The notes beneath the pieces are model-generated. The model did not search any database and was not told where the DNA came from. It saw only the letters and a list, made by a program, of their open reading frames with translations. A stretch of 64,000 bases of DNA, taken from positions 5,890,001 to 5,954,000 of the forward strand of contig NZ_CP059572.1 in the NCBI RefSeq assembly GCF_019175365.1, read 5' to 3'. This stretch comes from Actinomadura graeca. GTDB lineage: Bacteria; Actinomycetota; Actinomycetes; Streptosporangiales; Streptosporangiaceae. The position numbers and the translations under genes are program-made. Below are positions 7,150 to 15,094 of this stretch, one piece after another. Position 1 is the stretch's first letter, and every line of letters begins with the position of its first letter.

Positions 7150-9369
7150 GTGTCCGACTCGAGTTGGCAGCAGGCCGTCCTGCGCGATATCGGCGTCCCG
7201 AACCGGGGATTCCAGGTCTTCGACGCGCCATCCGCCCAGCCCCCGGCCACCTGGGGCGCCGAGGCACCGCCACGGCCCGCCCCTGAGCAGCCGCCCGCCG
7301 CGCCGATCGCCGCGGCGGCCGTTGCGCACCCCCCGGAGGAGCAGCCGACCGCCCCTCCGCAGACACCTTCCCTCCCGCCGACACAAGACGACGCGGAACT
7401 CCCTCCACCACCCGCCCCGCCCGCCCAGGTCGCGCCCGCACCCGTCCCGGCACCTTCTCTCCCGCGGTCAGAGGACGGCGCGGAACTCCCTCCGCCGCCT
7501 GCCTCACCTGCGCAGGTTGCGTCCGCGTCCGCTCCGGCACCTTCCCCCCTGCGGTCACCGGACGGTGGGGAACTTCCTCCGCCGCCCGCCCCGCCCGCGC
7601 AGGTCGCGTCCGCGTCCGCGCCGCCACGCTCTCTCTCGCGGTCGCAGGACGGCGCGGAGCTGCCTTCGCCGCCTGCCCCGCCTGCGCAGGTCGCGTCCGC
7701 GTCTGCTCCGGCACCTTCTCTCTCGCGGTCGCAGGACGGCGGGGAGCTGCCTTCGCCGCCTGCCCCACCTGTGCAGGTTGCGTCCGCGCCTGCTCCGGCA
7801 CCTTCTCTCTCGCCGTCGCAGGACGACGCCGAGCTGCCTCCGCCGCCTGCCCCACCTGTGCAGGTCGCGTCCGCGTCCGGTCCGGCACCTTCTCTCTCGC
7901 GGTCGCAGGACGGCGCGGAGCTGCCTTCGCCGCCTGCCCCGCCTGCGCAGGTTGCGTCCGCGTCTGCTCCGGCACCTTCTCTCTCGCCGTCGCAGGACGG
8001 CGGGGAGCTGCCTTCGCCGCCTGGCCCGCCTGCGCCGGGTGCGTCCGCGCCTGCTTCGCCTACAGACGTTCCGCCTGCGCCTTTGGCGTCTGAGACGGCG
8101 GCTTCTTCCGTTCCGGTCGGGCCGGTGGTCCAGGAGGTTGGCGAGGAATCGGCGTCTCCGCCGCAGGCGCCTTTCTTGCCGCCGTCCGGAAGCGGTGACG
8201 AGATCCCGTCGCCTGGTCGTTCGGCGCCGGAGCGGCCCGTGGTCGAGCAGGCCGCCGAACGTGCCCAGGCCGCCGAGCCGCTCGTCCACCCCGACTTCGA
8301 CTGGGCCGCGGCGGTCAGCCCGATACCCGGCGTGGGGACGGCGGATCCGTCCGGTGCGCCGGACGGATCCGCCGCCGCCTCGGCGCGCGCACCGGGGTCG
8401 GCCGCCCCGCAGCATCCTCATGCACCTGGTGGCCAAGGTCCGGTCGCGGGCGTGCAGAACCCTCAGGCGCAGGTGGCGGCCGAGCAGCTCGTCCGCAAGA
8501 ACCAGCACGGCGACCCGCTGGGGCGCCGGATGCGGCAGGGCGTCTTCCGCGTCGTCGGCGGCGGGTCGGGGGACGCCAGGGGGGTGGAGGCGTTCGCGGA
8601 GCTGATGCGGCATCCGGTGCCCTCCGCGCGGCAGATCGCGGTCGCCAGCGTGCGCGGTGGTGCCGGGAAGACGACCATGGCCGCGCTCGTGGCGACCGAG
8701 CTGGCGCGGCACCGCGCGGACCGGGTGCTCGCCGCCGACGCCGATGCCGAGCTGGGCTCGCTGCCGCTGCGCCTCGGCGTCCGGCCGGACCTGTCGCTGT
8801 TCGAGCTGGCCGGGCAGAACCCGCGCTCGTTCGAGGAGGCCGCGCGGTTCCTGTCGCGGACCGCCGACGGGCTGTTCGTGCTGTCGTCCACGCGCGGCGG
8901 GCGGATCGCGGGCGAGTTCACCCTGGAGACGTTCCAGCAGGCCCTCAGCCTGGTCGGCCGGTATGTGACCGCCACGGTCGTCGACTGCGGCGCGGGCATC
9001 CTCACCGAGCTGAACCGGGGCGTCATCGCCACGTCGCACGGCCTCGTCCTGGTGACGCCGGGGACGGTCGACGGGGCGCTGAGCGCGCGCGGCGCGCTGG
9101 AGTGGTTCGCCGGGAACGACCAGCAGGAGCTGCTGGGCCGCACCGTCATCGCGATGGTGTCGCACGCCCCGCAGGTGGGCGCCGACCTGGAGCGGGCGCA
9201 CCAGATGCTCACCGCGTGGGGGCTGCCCGTGGTGTCCGTCCCCTACGACCGGCACCTCGCCACCGGCGGCTCCCTGGACATGGGTCGGATCTCCGCCGCC
9301 GCGCGCAGCTCCGTGATCCGGGTCGTGCACGAGGTCTTCTCGCGTTCGCTCACCGCCGGAGTGTCCTGA
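7150..9369 (+). CDS. EspI-like ParA/MinD-family ATPase with Pro-rich repeat domain
   Basis: The protein has 739 residues. Residues about 70-305 consist of eight near-perfect 29-residue repeats of the form APSLSRSQDGAELP plus SPPAPPAQVASAS. After a further Pro/Ala linker, residues about 480-735 form a MinD/ParA-like ATPase with the deviant Walker A RGGAGKTT, an AADADAELGSL switch and a VVDCGAGI Walker B region. The combination of a long Pro-rich N-terminus and a MinD-like ATPase is that of EspI, which regulates ESX-1 in mycobacteria in response to ATP level. A similar regulatory role here is inference. The GTG start has a GGAGAGGGGAGGCAG leader. The next gene overlaps by one base, so the two are translationally coupled. 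Confidence 0.85.
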   Translation: MSDSSWQQAVLRDIGVPNRGFQVFDAPSAQPPATWGAEAPPRPAPEQPPAAPIAAAAVAHPPEEQPTAPPQTPSLPPTQDDAELPPPPAPPAQVAPAPVPAPSLPRSEDGAELPPPPASPAQVASASAPAPSPLRSPDGGELPPPPAPPAQVASASAPPRSLSRSQDGAELPSPPAPPAQVASASAPAPSLSRSQDGGELPSPPAPPVQVASAPAPAPSLSPSQDDAELPPPPAPPVQVASASGPAPSLSRSQDGAELPSPPAPPAQVASASAPAPSLSPSQDGGELPSPPGPPAPGASAPASPTDVPPAPLASETAASSVPVGPVVQEVGEESASPPQAPFLPPSGSGDEIPSPGRSAPERPVVEQAAERAQAAEPLVHPDFDWAAAVSPIPGVGTADPSGAPDGSAAASARAPGSAAPQHPHAPGGQGPVAGVQNPQAQVAAEQLVRKNQHGDPLGRRMRQGVFRVVGGGSGDARGVEAFAELMRHPVPSARQIAVASVRGGAGKTTMAALVATELARHRADRVLAADADAELGSLPLRLGVRPDLSLFELAGQNPRSFEEAARFLSRTADGLFVLSSTRGGRIAGEFTLETFQQALSLVGRYVTATVVDCGAGILTELNRGVIATSHGLVLVTPGTVDGALSARGALEWFAGNDQQELLGRTVIAMVSHAPQVGADLERAHQMLTAWGLPVVSVPYDRHLATGGSLDMGRISAAARSSVIRVVHEVFSRSLTAGVS
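7366..8062 (+). repeat. eight in-frame 87-bp tandem repeats inside the EspI-like gene
   Basis: The DNA repeats with an exact 87-base (29-codon) period. The CTCTCTCG landmark recurs at 7631, 7718, 7805, 7892 and 7979, and more diverged copies extend back to about 7366. Several copies are nearly identical at the nucleotide level, which suggests recent expansion by slippage or recombination and likely length variation between strains. Confidence 0.9.
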
Positions 9370-9839
9370 TGAGCAGTGACCTGGTCGCGCTGGTGCGGCG
9401 CCGTCCCGACGTGCACGCGGTCGCCGACGGCATGATCGCCATGGGGGAGGCGCTGGAGCTGCGCGGCGGCGAGCCGGAGCCGACGCTGCTGTACGACGCG
9501 GGCGGGCGGCTGCTCGTCTCGATCGAGGACGCGGTGCAGGTGTCGGTGCCGGGCGAGATCGGGCGGCTGCTCGGGGCGGAGTTCGCGGCCCGGGTCGTCA
9601 CGCCCGTCTGGTGGGTGGACGTGCGCGCCGTCGCCGACGTCCCCGAGGCGGCGCGGTTGGCGCGCAGGTTCGCCGACTCCCTCGTGCACTGGCTCGGCGG
9701 AACGGTCTACCCCGACGGCGCTATCGAGGCCCCGGCGCGCAGCTGGAAGGCGATCGATCCCGACGTCCCCGCGGAGGGCGGCGCGTCCGCGGGCACATCG
9801 GGCGGCGCCGCCTATCGCGACGGCGTCATAGGCGGCTGA
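9369..9839 (+). CDS. hypothetical protein coupled to the EspI-like ATPase
   Basis: The 156-residue product is soluble and alpha/beta-like, with no signal peptide or membrane helix and no motif that I recognise. The start ATG shares one base with the TGA of the ATPase gene (TGATG), so translation is coupled. The protein is therefore likely to be a partner or modulator of the ATPase. Residues about 1-130 are well ordered, with a Trp-rich strand (TPVWWVDV), and the last about 30 residues are low-complexity Gly/Ala/Ser. It ends 39 bases before a convergent DUF1266 gene. Confidence 0.75.
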   Translation: MSSDLVALVRRRPDVHAVADGMIAMGEALELRGGEPEPTLLYDAGGRLLVSIEDAVQVSVPGEIGRLLGAEFAARVVTPVWWVDVRAVADVPEAARLARRFADSLVHWLGGTVYPDGAIEAPARSWKAIDPDVPAEGGASAGTSGGAAYRDGVIGG

Positions 9840-9878
9840 CCCCAAGGTCGCTGTGGCCTCGCCATGGCAGGGAGGTAC

Positions 9879-11309
9879 CTACCGCCAGTCGCGGGTCAGG
9901 TCCTGTTTCCAGGGGACGAGCTTCCACGGGCCGTGCGGGTCGGCGGACAGTTCCTCGACCACCCGCTCGTACTCGGCCTGGGACTGGCCTCCGCCGCCGG
10001 ACCACAGCAGGCGGCCCTGGAGATAGCAGGTCGCCATGTCCTCCCACGAGGTGTAACGGCGCTGGATGTCGAGGGCGAGCGGGAGCATGCGCTCCCAGCA
10101 GTACTCCTCGGTGAGCCAGCCGACCATGTGGCCCCAGCGGTAGAGCATGAGCGCGCGGCCGTAGTCCCAGATGAGGAACCGGCCGACGTTGGCGCGCAGC
10201 GCCGGGTCCTCCAGCGTCTTGAGACGGTGGAGCTCGTGGGCGGCGTGGTCGCGGTCATTGAACAGCCGGTGCAGGAAGCGGCCGAGCTCGGCGCCCTCCT
10301 CCCCGGCGTCGGCGCCGGGCTGCTCGCGCAGGAGGGGCGGGACGAGCCGGGCGTACGCGGCGCCCCGCGTCCCGTAGCGGACGCGGACGAGCGCGATCAA
10401 ACGCTCCACGAACGGCGGTTCGAGGACGTCGCGGGCGATGAGGTCGTCGACCTCACGGAGGAGGTTCGCGTACTCCTTGCGTTCTGCGGGGGTGCGTTCG
10501 GCGAGGGCGGCGTCCTGGGTGAAGTCGGCGCGGTGACCGTCCTGGACGAGCCAGTTGACGGCGCCGAGGAGTTGTTCGAGGTCGTAGGCGCCCCACGGTT
10601 CGCGGAGCAGCTCCTGGGCGGCGCGGCGGTCGGTGTCCGCGCCCGGCCCGGGGGTGGCGCCGAGCCGGTCGGGGCGGAACCCGTTGATCGCACCGTAGGG
10701 GGCGGCCGCGCCGAGGATCCAGCGCTGCACCGGGGTCAGGCCGCGCTCACCGCGCGCGGTGCGGGTGCCGTGCGCGTCCGGGTCGCGGATCAGCTCCCAG
10801 AGCCGGTCCCGGAACTCGGCGGCCTGCCTCTGCTCGCTCCTTAAGAAACCGGCGAGCTGCCGGTGAAGGGACGGGTGACGGACGTACAGGCGCTGGAAGA
10901 CACGGCCGTCCTTCCACACCAGGTGCTCGGGGCGCAGCTCGCCGAACGGGACGCGGGTGCGGCGGTAGACCATCGCGCGTTCGGCGAAGCGCAGTTCCAG
11001 CCTGGGCCAGTGCGCGGCGAGCCGGGTGAAGCGCAGGAGCAGGACGAGGACGCAGGCGAGCGCGAGCAGCGCCGCGCCGGGCGCGAGGGCCCAGCGCGCC
11101 TCGTCCTGGAGGCCGGTGAGCGACAGGGCGGCGCCGAGCAGGAGCAGGACGACGCCTCCGGCGCCGAGGAAGGCGGACCAGCCGGTCGTCAGGACGAGTG
11201 GGCCCTCGACCCGCAGGACGCCCTCGTCGCCGTCGAATCTCAGCGATCCCCGGGCGAGGGTCCCGGCGAGGGCCCGCTCGAGCGCGTCGAGGCGGCGGGC
11301 CTGTTCCAT
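9879..11309 (-). CDS. DUF1266-domain membrane protein
   Basis: The 476-residue product has two membrane helices at about residues 45-95. A basic juxtamembrane region follows, and then a long soluble region. Residues about 360-470 carry the sequence style of DUF1266, including RALMLYRWGHMVGWL, the LPLALDIQRRYTSW segment and a terminal W-rich stretch. DUF1266 has no established biochemical role. The gene lies downstream of the DUF6177-like gene on the same strand with a 66-base gap, so both may belong to one transcript associated with the ESX region. The ATG start is preceded by ACAGG. Confidence 0.75.
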   Translation of the reverse strand: MEQARRLDALERALAGTLARGSLRFDGDEGVLRVEGPLVLTTGWSAFLGAGGVVLLLLGAALSLTGLQDEARWALAPGAALLALACVLVLLLRFTRLAAHWPRLELRFAERAMVYRRTRVPFGELRPEHLVWKDGRVFQRLYVRHPSLHRQLAGFLRSEQRQAAEFRDRLWELIRDPDAHGTRTARGERGLTPVQRWILGAAAPYGAINGFRPDRLGATPGPGADTDRRAAQELLREPWGAYDLEQLLGAVNWLVQDGHRADFTQDAALAERTPAERKEYANLLREVDDLIARDVLEPPFVERLIALVRVRYGTRGAAYARLVPPLLREQPGADAGEEGAELGRFLHRLFNDRDHAAHELHRLKTLEDPALRANVGRFLIWDYGRALMLYRWGHMVGWLTEEYCWERMLPLALDIQRRYTSWEDMATCYLQGRLLWSGGGGQSQAEYERVVEELSADPHGPWKLVPWKQDLTRDWR

Positions 11310-11375
11310 GGGCAGGACCGTACCCCATCGCCGACATGTTGATCATCGGTGTGGTCCGTGTGAGGGGTGACACCC

Positions 11376-12317
11376 TCAGGCGGGCTGGAGGTGCCGCATC
11401 AGCAGGCGGTGCCGTTGCCAGCCCTCCGGGGAGCGTCCGTCGCCGAGCGGGAAGAGCGTCATCGGCGCGTGCGGGGGACCGACCTGCCGGCCGGGGATGC
11501 CGTCCGGCCCGCCGACGGTGCCGGTGACGGCGAGTGCGACGGGCGCGGCCGCGCCCGTCCAGCGGGGCTCGGTGGTGAGGTCGGCGCGGCCGGGGTTGAG
11601 CTGGACGAACAGTGACGCCACCGGCTGCCCGGCGGCGAGCGCGCCGACGAGCGAGGACAGGTGTCCCAGCGGCGGCGGGTCGGCGGGCGCGTAGCCGATG
11701 GTGACGGTGGTGACCTCGGCGACGCCGCCGCCCTCGGTGGTGGTGAAGTCGCAGATCGCCTGGGCGGGGCGCGGGCCGTCGCCGATGACGAGGAGCCGGG
11801 AGGCGGAGCGGGCGCGCGCGTACTCGGTGAGCCGGTCGCCGCGCCACGGGTGCTCCAGCGGCTCGGCGGGGCCGACCCCGGCGGGCGCCTTCCCGGTGAG
11901 GAGCGTGAGGAGGTGCTCGACGGGCCCGCCGAGGTCGCCGTCCGCGCCGTGCCGGACGCGGTAGACGAGGGTGAGCTGCGAGCCGATCGGCGCGGTGGGA
12001 CGGGTCGTGAACCCGGGGGCGTAGTCGCGCGCCTCGGGGACGGGCACGAACGCCGCACCGCTCCATTTCAGCGGACGCCCGGTGAGGCCCTCGTAGTAGC
12101 CGTCCCCGTTGCGGACGACCCACAGCACGCCGGTGCCCGCGGCGGTGGTGCGCAGCGGCAGCGACAGCCGGGAGTCCAGGGGCGTGACGAGCTGCAGGGT
12201 GCGCCCGCTGCCGACGCAGTCCGCGACGGCCCTCGCCAGCCATGCGCTCAGCGGCACGACCGGCCGGTCCTGCAGCACGACCATGGCCCGGTCGGTCATT
12301 GCGTCGACGATGCTCAT
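11376..12317 (-). CDS. DUF6177-like ESX-associated protein
   Basis: This 313-residue soluble protein has no signal peptide or membrane segment. It resembles the DUF6177 family that frequently accompanies actinobacterial type VII loci; the assignment is from overall sequence feel and context and needs a profile search. The N-terminal half holds a DSRLSLPLRT segment and a glycine-rich beta region, and the C-terminal half ends in RHRLLMRHLQPA. It is transcribed divergently from the LCP gene across a gap of about 114 bases. The function is unknown. Confidence 0.65.
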   Translation of the reverse strand: MSIVDAMTDRAMVVLQDRPVVPLSAWLARAVADCVGSGRTLQLVTPLDSRLSLPLRTTAAGTGVLWVVRNGDGYYEGLTGRPLKWSGAAFVPVPEARDYAPGFTTRPTAPIGSQLTLVYRVRHGADGDLGGPVEHLLTLLTGKAPAGVGPAEPLEHPWRGDRLTEYARARSASRLLVIGDGPRPAQAICDFTTTEGGGVAEVTTVTIGYAPADPPPLGHLSSLVGALAAGQPVASLFVQLNPGRADLTTEPRWTGAAAPVALAVTGTVGGPDGIPGRQVGPPHAPMTLFPLGDGRSPEGWQRHRLLMRHLQPA

Positions 12318-12431
12318 CTTCGTCCGAGTTTAGTGGGCTTCGGACCGCCGTCCGCGGGCCGGATGACCTTGACCGGACGACTTTGCCGCGACCCGCGTGG
12401 CTGGTGTCCTTTCTGTGCTGGAATGTTACGG

Positions 12432-13886
12432 ATGCAGCAGACCGCCGCGCGGCCGCCCGCGTCCCACGCGGACAGCGCCCCCCGGCCGCCGGGACCGCCG
12501 GCGCGGGGGCGCCTGTGGCGCGTGCTCGGCTGGGTGTCGATCGGCATGTCCGCGGTGCTGGTGGTCGCGAGCCTCACCGCGTACGGGTTCTGGCGGCGGC
12601 TGGACGGCCAGATCGACCGCGAGAACGTGGACGGCAAGCTCGGCGACGACCGTCCCGCCAAGCTCAACAACTCGATGAACATCCTGCTCATGGGCTCCGA
12701 CAGCCGCGCGGGGGAGAACGCCCGCTACGGCGAGGAGGCCGGGCAGCGCTCCGACACGACGATCCTGCTGCACATCTCGCCCGGCGGTGAGCAGGCGATC
12801 GGCATCAGCTTCCCCCGCGACTCGATGGTGGGCATCCCGCCGTGCAAGAAGCCGGGAGGCGGCTCGTCCCCGCCCCAGTTCGGGATGATCAACGCGGCGT
12901 TCTCGACCGGCGGCCCGGCCTGCACCTGGCGGACGATCGAGTCCCTCACCAAGATCCACATCGACCACTTCGTCGAGGTGGACTTCTCCGGCTTCAAGCG
13001 GGTCGTGGACGCGCTCGGCGGCGTGGAGATCTGCGTCCCGCGCCGCATCGACGACCCGAAGGCCGAGCTGCACCTGAGGAAGGGCCGCCAGATCGTGCAC
13101 GGCGACCAGGCGCTCGGCTACGTCCGCACCCGGTACGTGCTCGGCGACGGCTCCGACCTCGACCGGATCAAGCGACAGCAGGCGTTCATGGCGTCGGTGG
13201 TGAAGAAGGCCACCGACCGGGGGATGCTCACCGACCCTGGGCGGACGTTCGCGTTCCTGTCCGCCGCCACCAAGTCCATCAAGGCGGACGACCGGCTCAC
13301 GCTGTCGGTGATGCAGAAGCTCGCGGGCGGCCTGCGCGGGATGAGCGCGGGCAAGGTCCGCTTCGTGACCGTGCCGGTGCAGCCGTACCCGCAGGACAAG
13401 AACCGCGTGCAGTTCAACCAGGTACTTGCGGAGCCGCTGTTCCGGGCGGTCCGCGAGGACAACAAGGTGCCCGAGCCGGCGCCGCCCGCGCCCGTCCCCG
13501 CGCAGGGGAACGGCACGCGGGTGCCGCCCGTTCCGCCCGCGCAGGTCAGAGTGGCCGTCTACAACGCGACGGCGTCCACCGGCCTCGCGCAGCGGACGGC
13601 CGACCAGCTCGCCGAGCGCGGGTTCCAGGTCGTCAAGGTCGGCTCTCGCAAGGCGTCGTCCTCGGCGCCGACCCAGATCCTGTACGGCCGGGGCGCCGAG
13701 CGGCAGGCCGCGCGCCTCGCCATCGCGCTGCCCGGCCATCCGCCGCGCGCCTGGGCGGGTGGCAGGCCGGGCTACGTCTACCTGGTCATCGGCAGGGACG
13801 GTGCCGCGCTGCGCGGCCTGAAGCGGACACTGCCCAGCGTGACCGGCGAGATCCGTGCGGACGCTGACATCTGCGGACAGACCTGA
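12432..13886 (+). CDS. LytR-CpsA-Psr (LCP) family glycopolymer ligase with LytR_C domain
   Basis: The 484-residue product has a short cytoplasmic Pro-rich head, a membrane helix at about residues 31-53 and an extracytoplasmic LCP domain. LCP signatures are visible: NILLMGSDSR (83-92), RSDT (106-109), SFPRD (126-130) and the YVRTRY segment. A C-terminal LytR_C domain begins around residue 370 (VRVAVYNAT). LCP enzymes transfer lipid-linked glycopolymers to peptidoglycan on the outer membrane face, or join arabinogalactan to peptidoglycan in mycobacteria. That fits the galactan-type genes that follow. ATG 12432 has GGA nine bases upstream; ATG 12423 is an alternative. Confidence 0.92.
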   Translation: MQQTAARPPASHADSAPRPPGPPARGRLWRVLGWVSIGMSAVLVVASLTAYGFWRRLDGQIDRENVDGKLGDDRPAKLNNSMNILLMGSDSRAGENARYGEEAGQRSDTTILLHISPGGEQAIGISFPRDSMVGIPPCKKPGGGSSPPQFGMINAAFSTGGPACTWRTIESLTKIHIDHFVEVDFSGFKRVVDALGGVEICVPRRIDDPKAELHLRKGRQIVHGDQALGYVRTRYVLGDGSDLDRIKRQQAFMASVVKKATDRGMLTDPGRTFAFLSAATKSIKADDRLTLSVMQKLAGGLRGMSAGKVRFVTVPVQPYPQDKNRVQFNQVLAEPLFRAVREDNKVPEPAPPAPVPAQGNGTRVPPVPPAQVRVAVYNATASTGLAQRTADQLAERGFQVVKVGSRKASSSAPTQILYGRGAERQAARLAIALPGHPPRAWAGGRPGYVYLVIGRDGAALRGLKRTLPSVTGEIRADADICGQT

Positions 13887-14140
13887 GAAGACACGCAGAC
13901 ATGAGGAAGCACGCCGCGCCCACCAGGTTGCGCGGATGTGAAGAACCAGTCAAGGCGGGCGTCACGGACGTGGCGCGCCGGTAGGGTGGCGGCGCGCCAA
14001 CCATCAACCGTGCCAAAGCGTCACAACTACGACTGCATACTCGATCAGACCCCGACCCCTGCCCTCAGGAGCCGCCCCCCGCCTCGGGCTCTGCCGGGTG
14101 ATCCGTGCGCCCCGACCCCCGGAACGGACCCTGCTCTCGA

Positions 14141-15094
14141 ATGGACATGCAGCCCGAACCCTTCACCTTGCTGATGACCGTGTACGGCGGTGATCGGGAG
14201 GAGTACGTCCGGGACGCCTTCCGCAGCGCCGTCCACCGCCAGACCCTCCGCCCCGACCAGGTGGTGCTGGTCCAGGACGGCCCCGTACCGCCCGGCCTGG
14301 GCGCCTGCCTGCGGAGCCTGGTCGCCGACAGCCCCGTCGAGGTCACGTTCGTCCCGCTGGAGCACAACCGCGGCCTCGGTCCCGCGCTCGACGCGGGCCT
14401 CCACGCCGCCCGGCACGACATCGTCGCCCGCATGGACGCCGACGACATCGCCATGCCGCACCGCTTCCAGGAACAGGTGCCGCTGGTGCGGGCGGGCGCC
14501 GACCTCGTGGGCGCGGGCCTGCTGGAGTTCGGCGAGGACACCGCCGACGTCGTCGGCCGCCGCATCCCGCCGAGCGACCCCGCCGACATCGCCCGCTACT
14601 CGCGGCTGCACGACCCCTTCAACCACCCCACGGTCGTCTACCGGCGCAGCGCGGTGATCGCCGTCGGCGGCTACGGCGACCTGCCGCTGATGGAGGACTA
14701 CTGGCTGTTCGCGCGGATGATCGCGCAGGGCGCGCGGGTGGTGAACATCGCCGAGCCGCTCGTCTACTACCGGGTCGGGGACGGCGCGTACGCGCGCCGC
14801 GGAGGCCGCGACCTGCTGCGCTCCGAGCTGCGGCTGCAGCGCGCGATGCGCGGCGAGGGCTTCATCACGCGCCCGCAGTACTGGCGCAACGTCGTCGTCC
14901 GCGGCGGCTACCGCCTCGTCCCGACCGCGATCCGGCGCCCGGTCTACCGCATGCTCGTGGCGCCGTACGGTGCGCGCCGCAACCGCTCGCGCGACCGCGC
15001 CGCGCTCACCTTCGCGCCGCCGCCCGTCAAGGGCCCCTACGTCCCCCGGCACGCCCGCCCGGCGGAGCCGTCCCCGCCCCACCCCCCGCTCTAG
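14141..15094 (+). CDS. family 2 glycosyltransferase
   Basis: The 317-residue product has a GT-A fold with the nucleotide-sugar-binding DADD (residues 99-102, ARMDADDIAMPHR) and the acceptor-side MEDYWLFARM segment. It has no membrane helix and would act at the inner membrane face. The donor cannot be told from sequence. The C-terminus is basic and Pro-rich. A possible longer start exists at GTG 14105; the ATG at 14141 keeps the beginning short, as is usual for the family. Its stop codon overlaps that of the opposite-strand beta-propeller gene. Context suggests surface-glycan assembly. Confidence 0.88.
   Translation: MDMQPEPFTLLMTVYGGDREEYVRDAFRSAVHRQTLRPDQVVLVQDGPVPPGLGACLRSLVADSPVEVTFVPLEHNRGLGPALDAGLHAARHDIVARMDADDIAMPHRFQEQVPLVRAGADLVGAGLLEFGEDTADVVGRRIPPSDPADIARYSRLHDPFNHPTVVYRRSAVIAVGGYGDLPLMEDYWLFARMIAQGARVVNIAEPLVYYRVGDGAYARRGGRDLLRSELRLQRAMRGEGFITRPQYWRNVVVRGGYRLVPTAIRRPVYRMLVAPYGARRNRSRDRAALTFAPPPVKGPYVPRHARPAEPSPPHPPL

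Noticed and set aside
7366..8062. Regular repeats considered as a CRISPR array
   Set aside because: The repeats are contiguous, in-frame and 87 bases long without unique spacers, and they encode a Pro-rich protein domain.
11661..12431. N-terminal extension of the LCP gene
   Set aside because: This part is antisense to the DUF6177-like gene, and the LCP head with its membrane helix begins properly at 12432.
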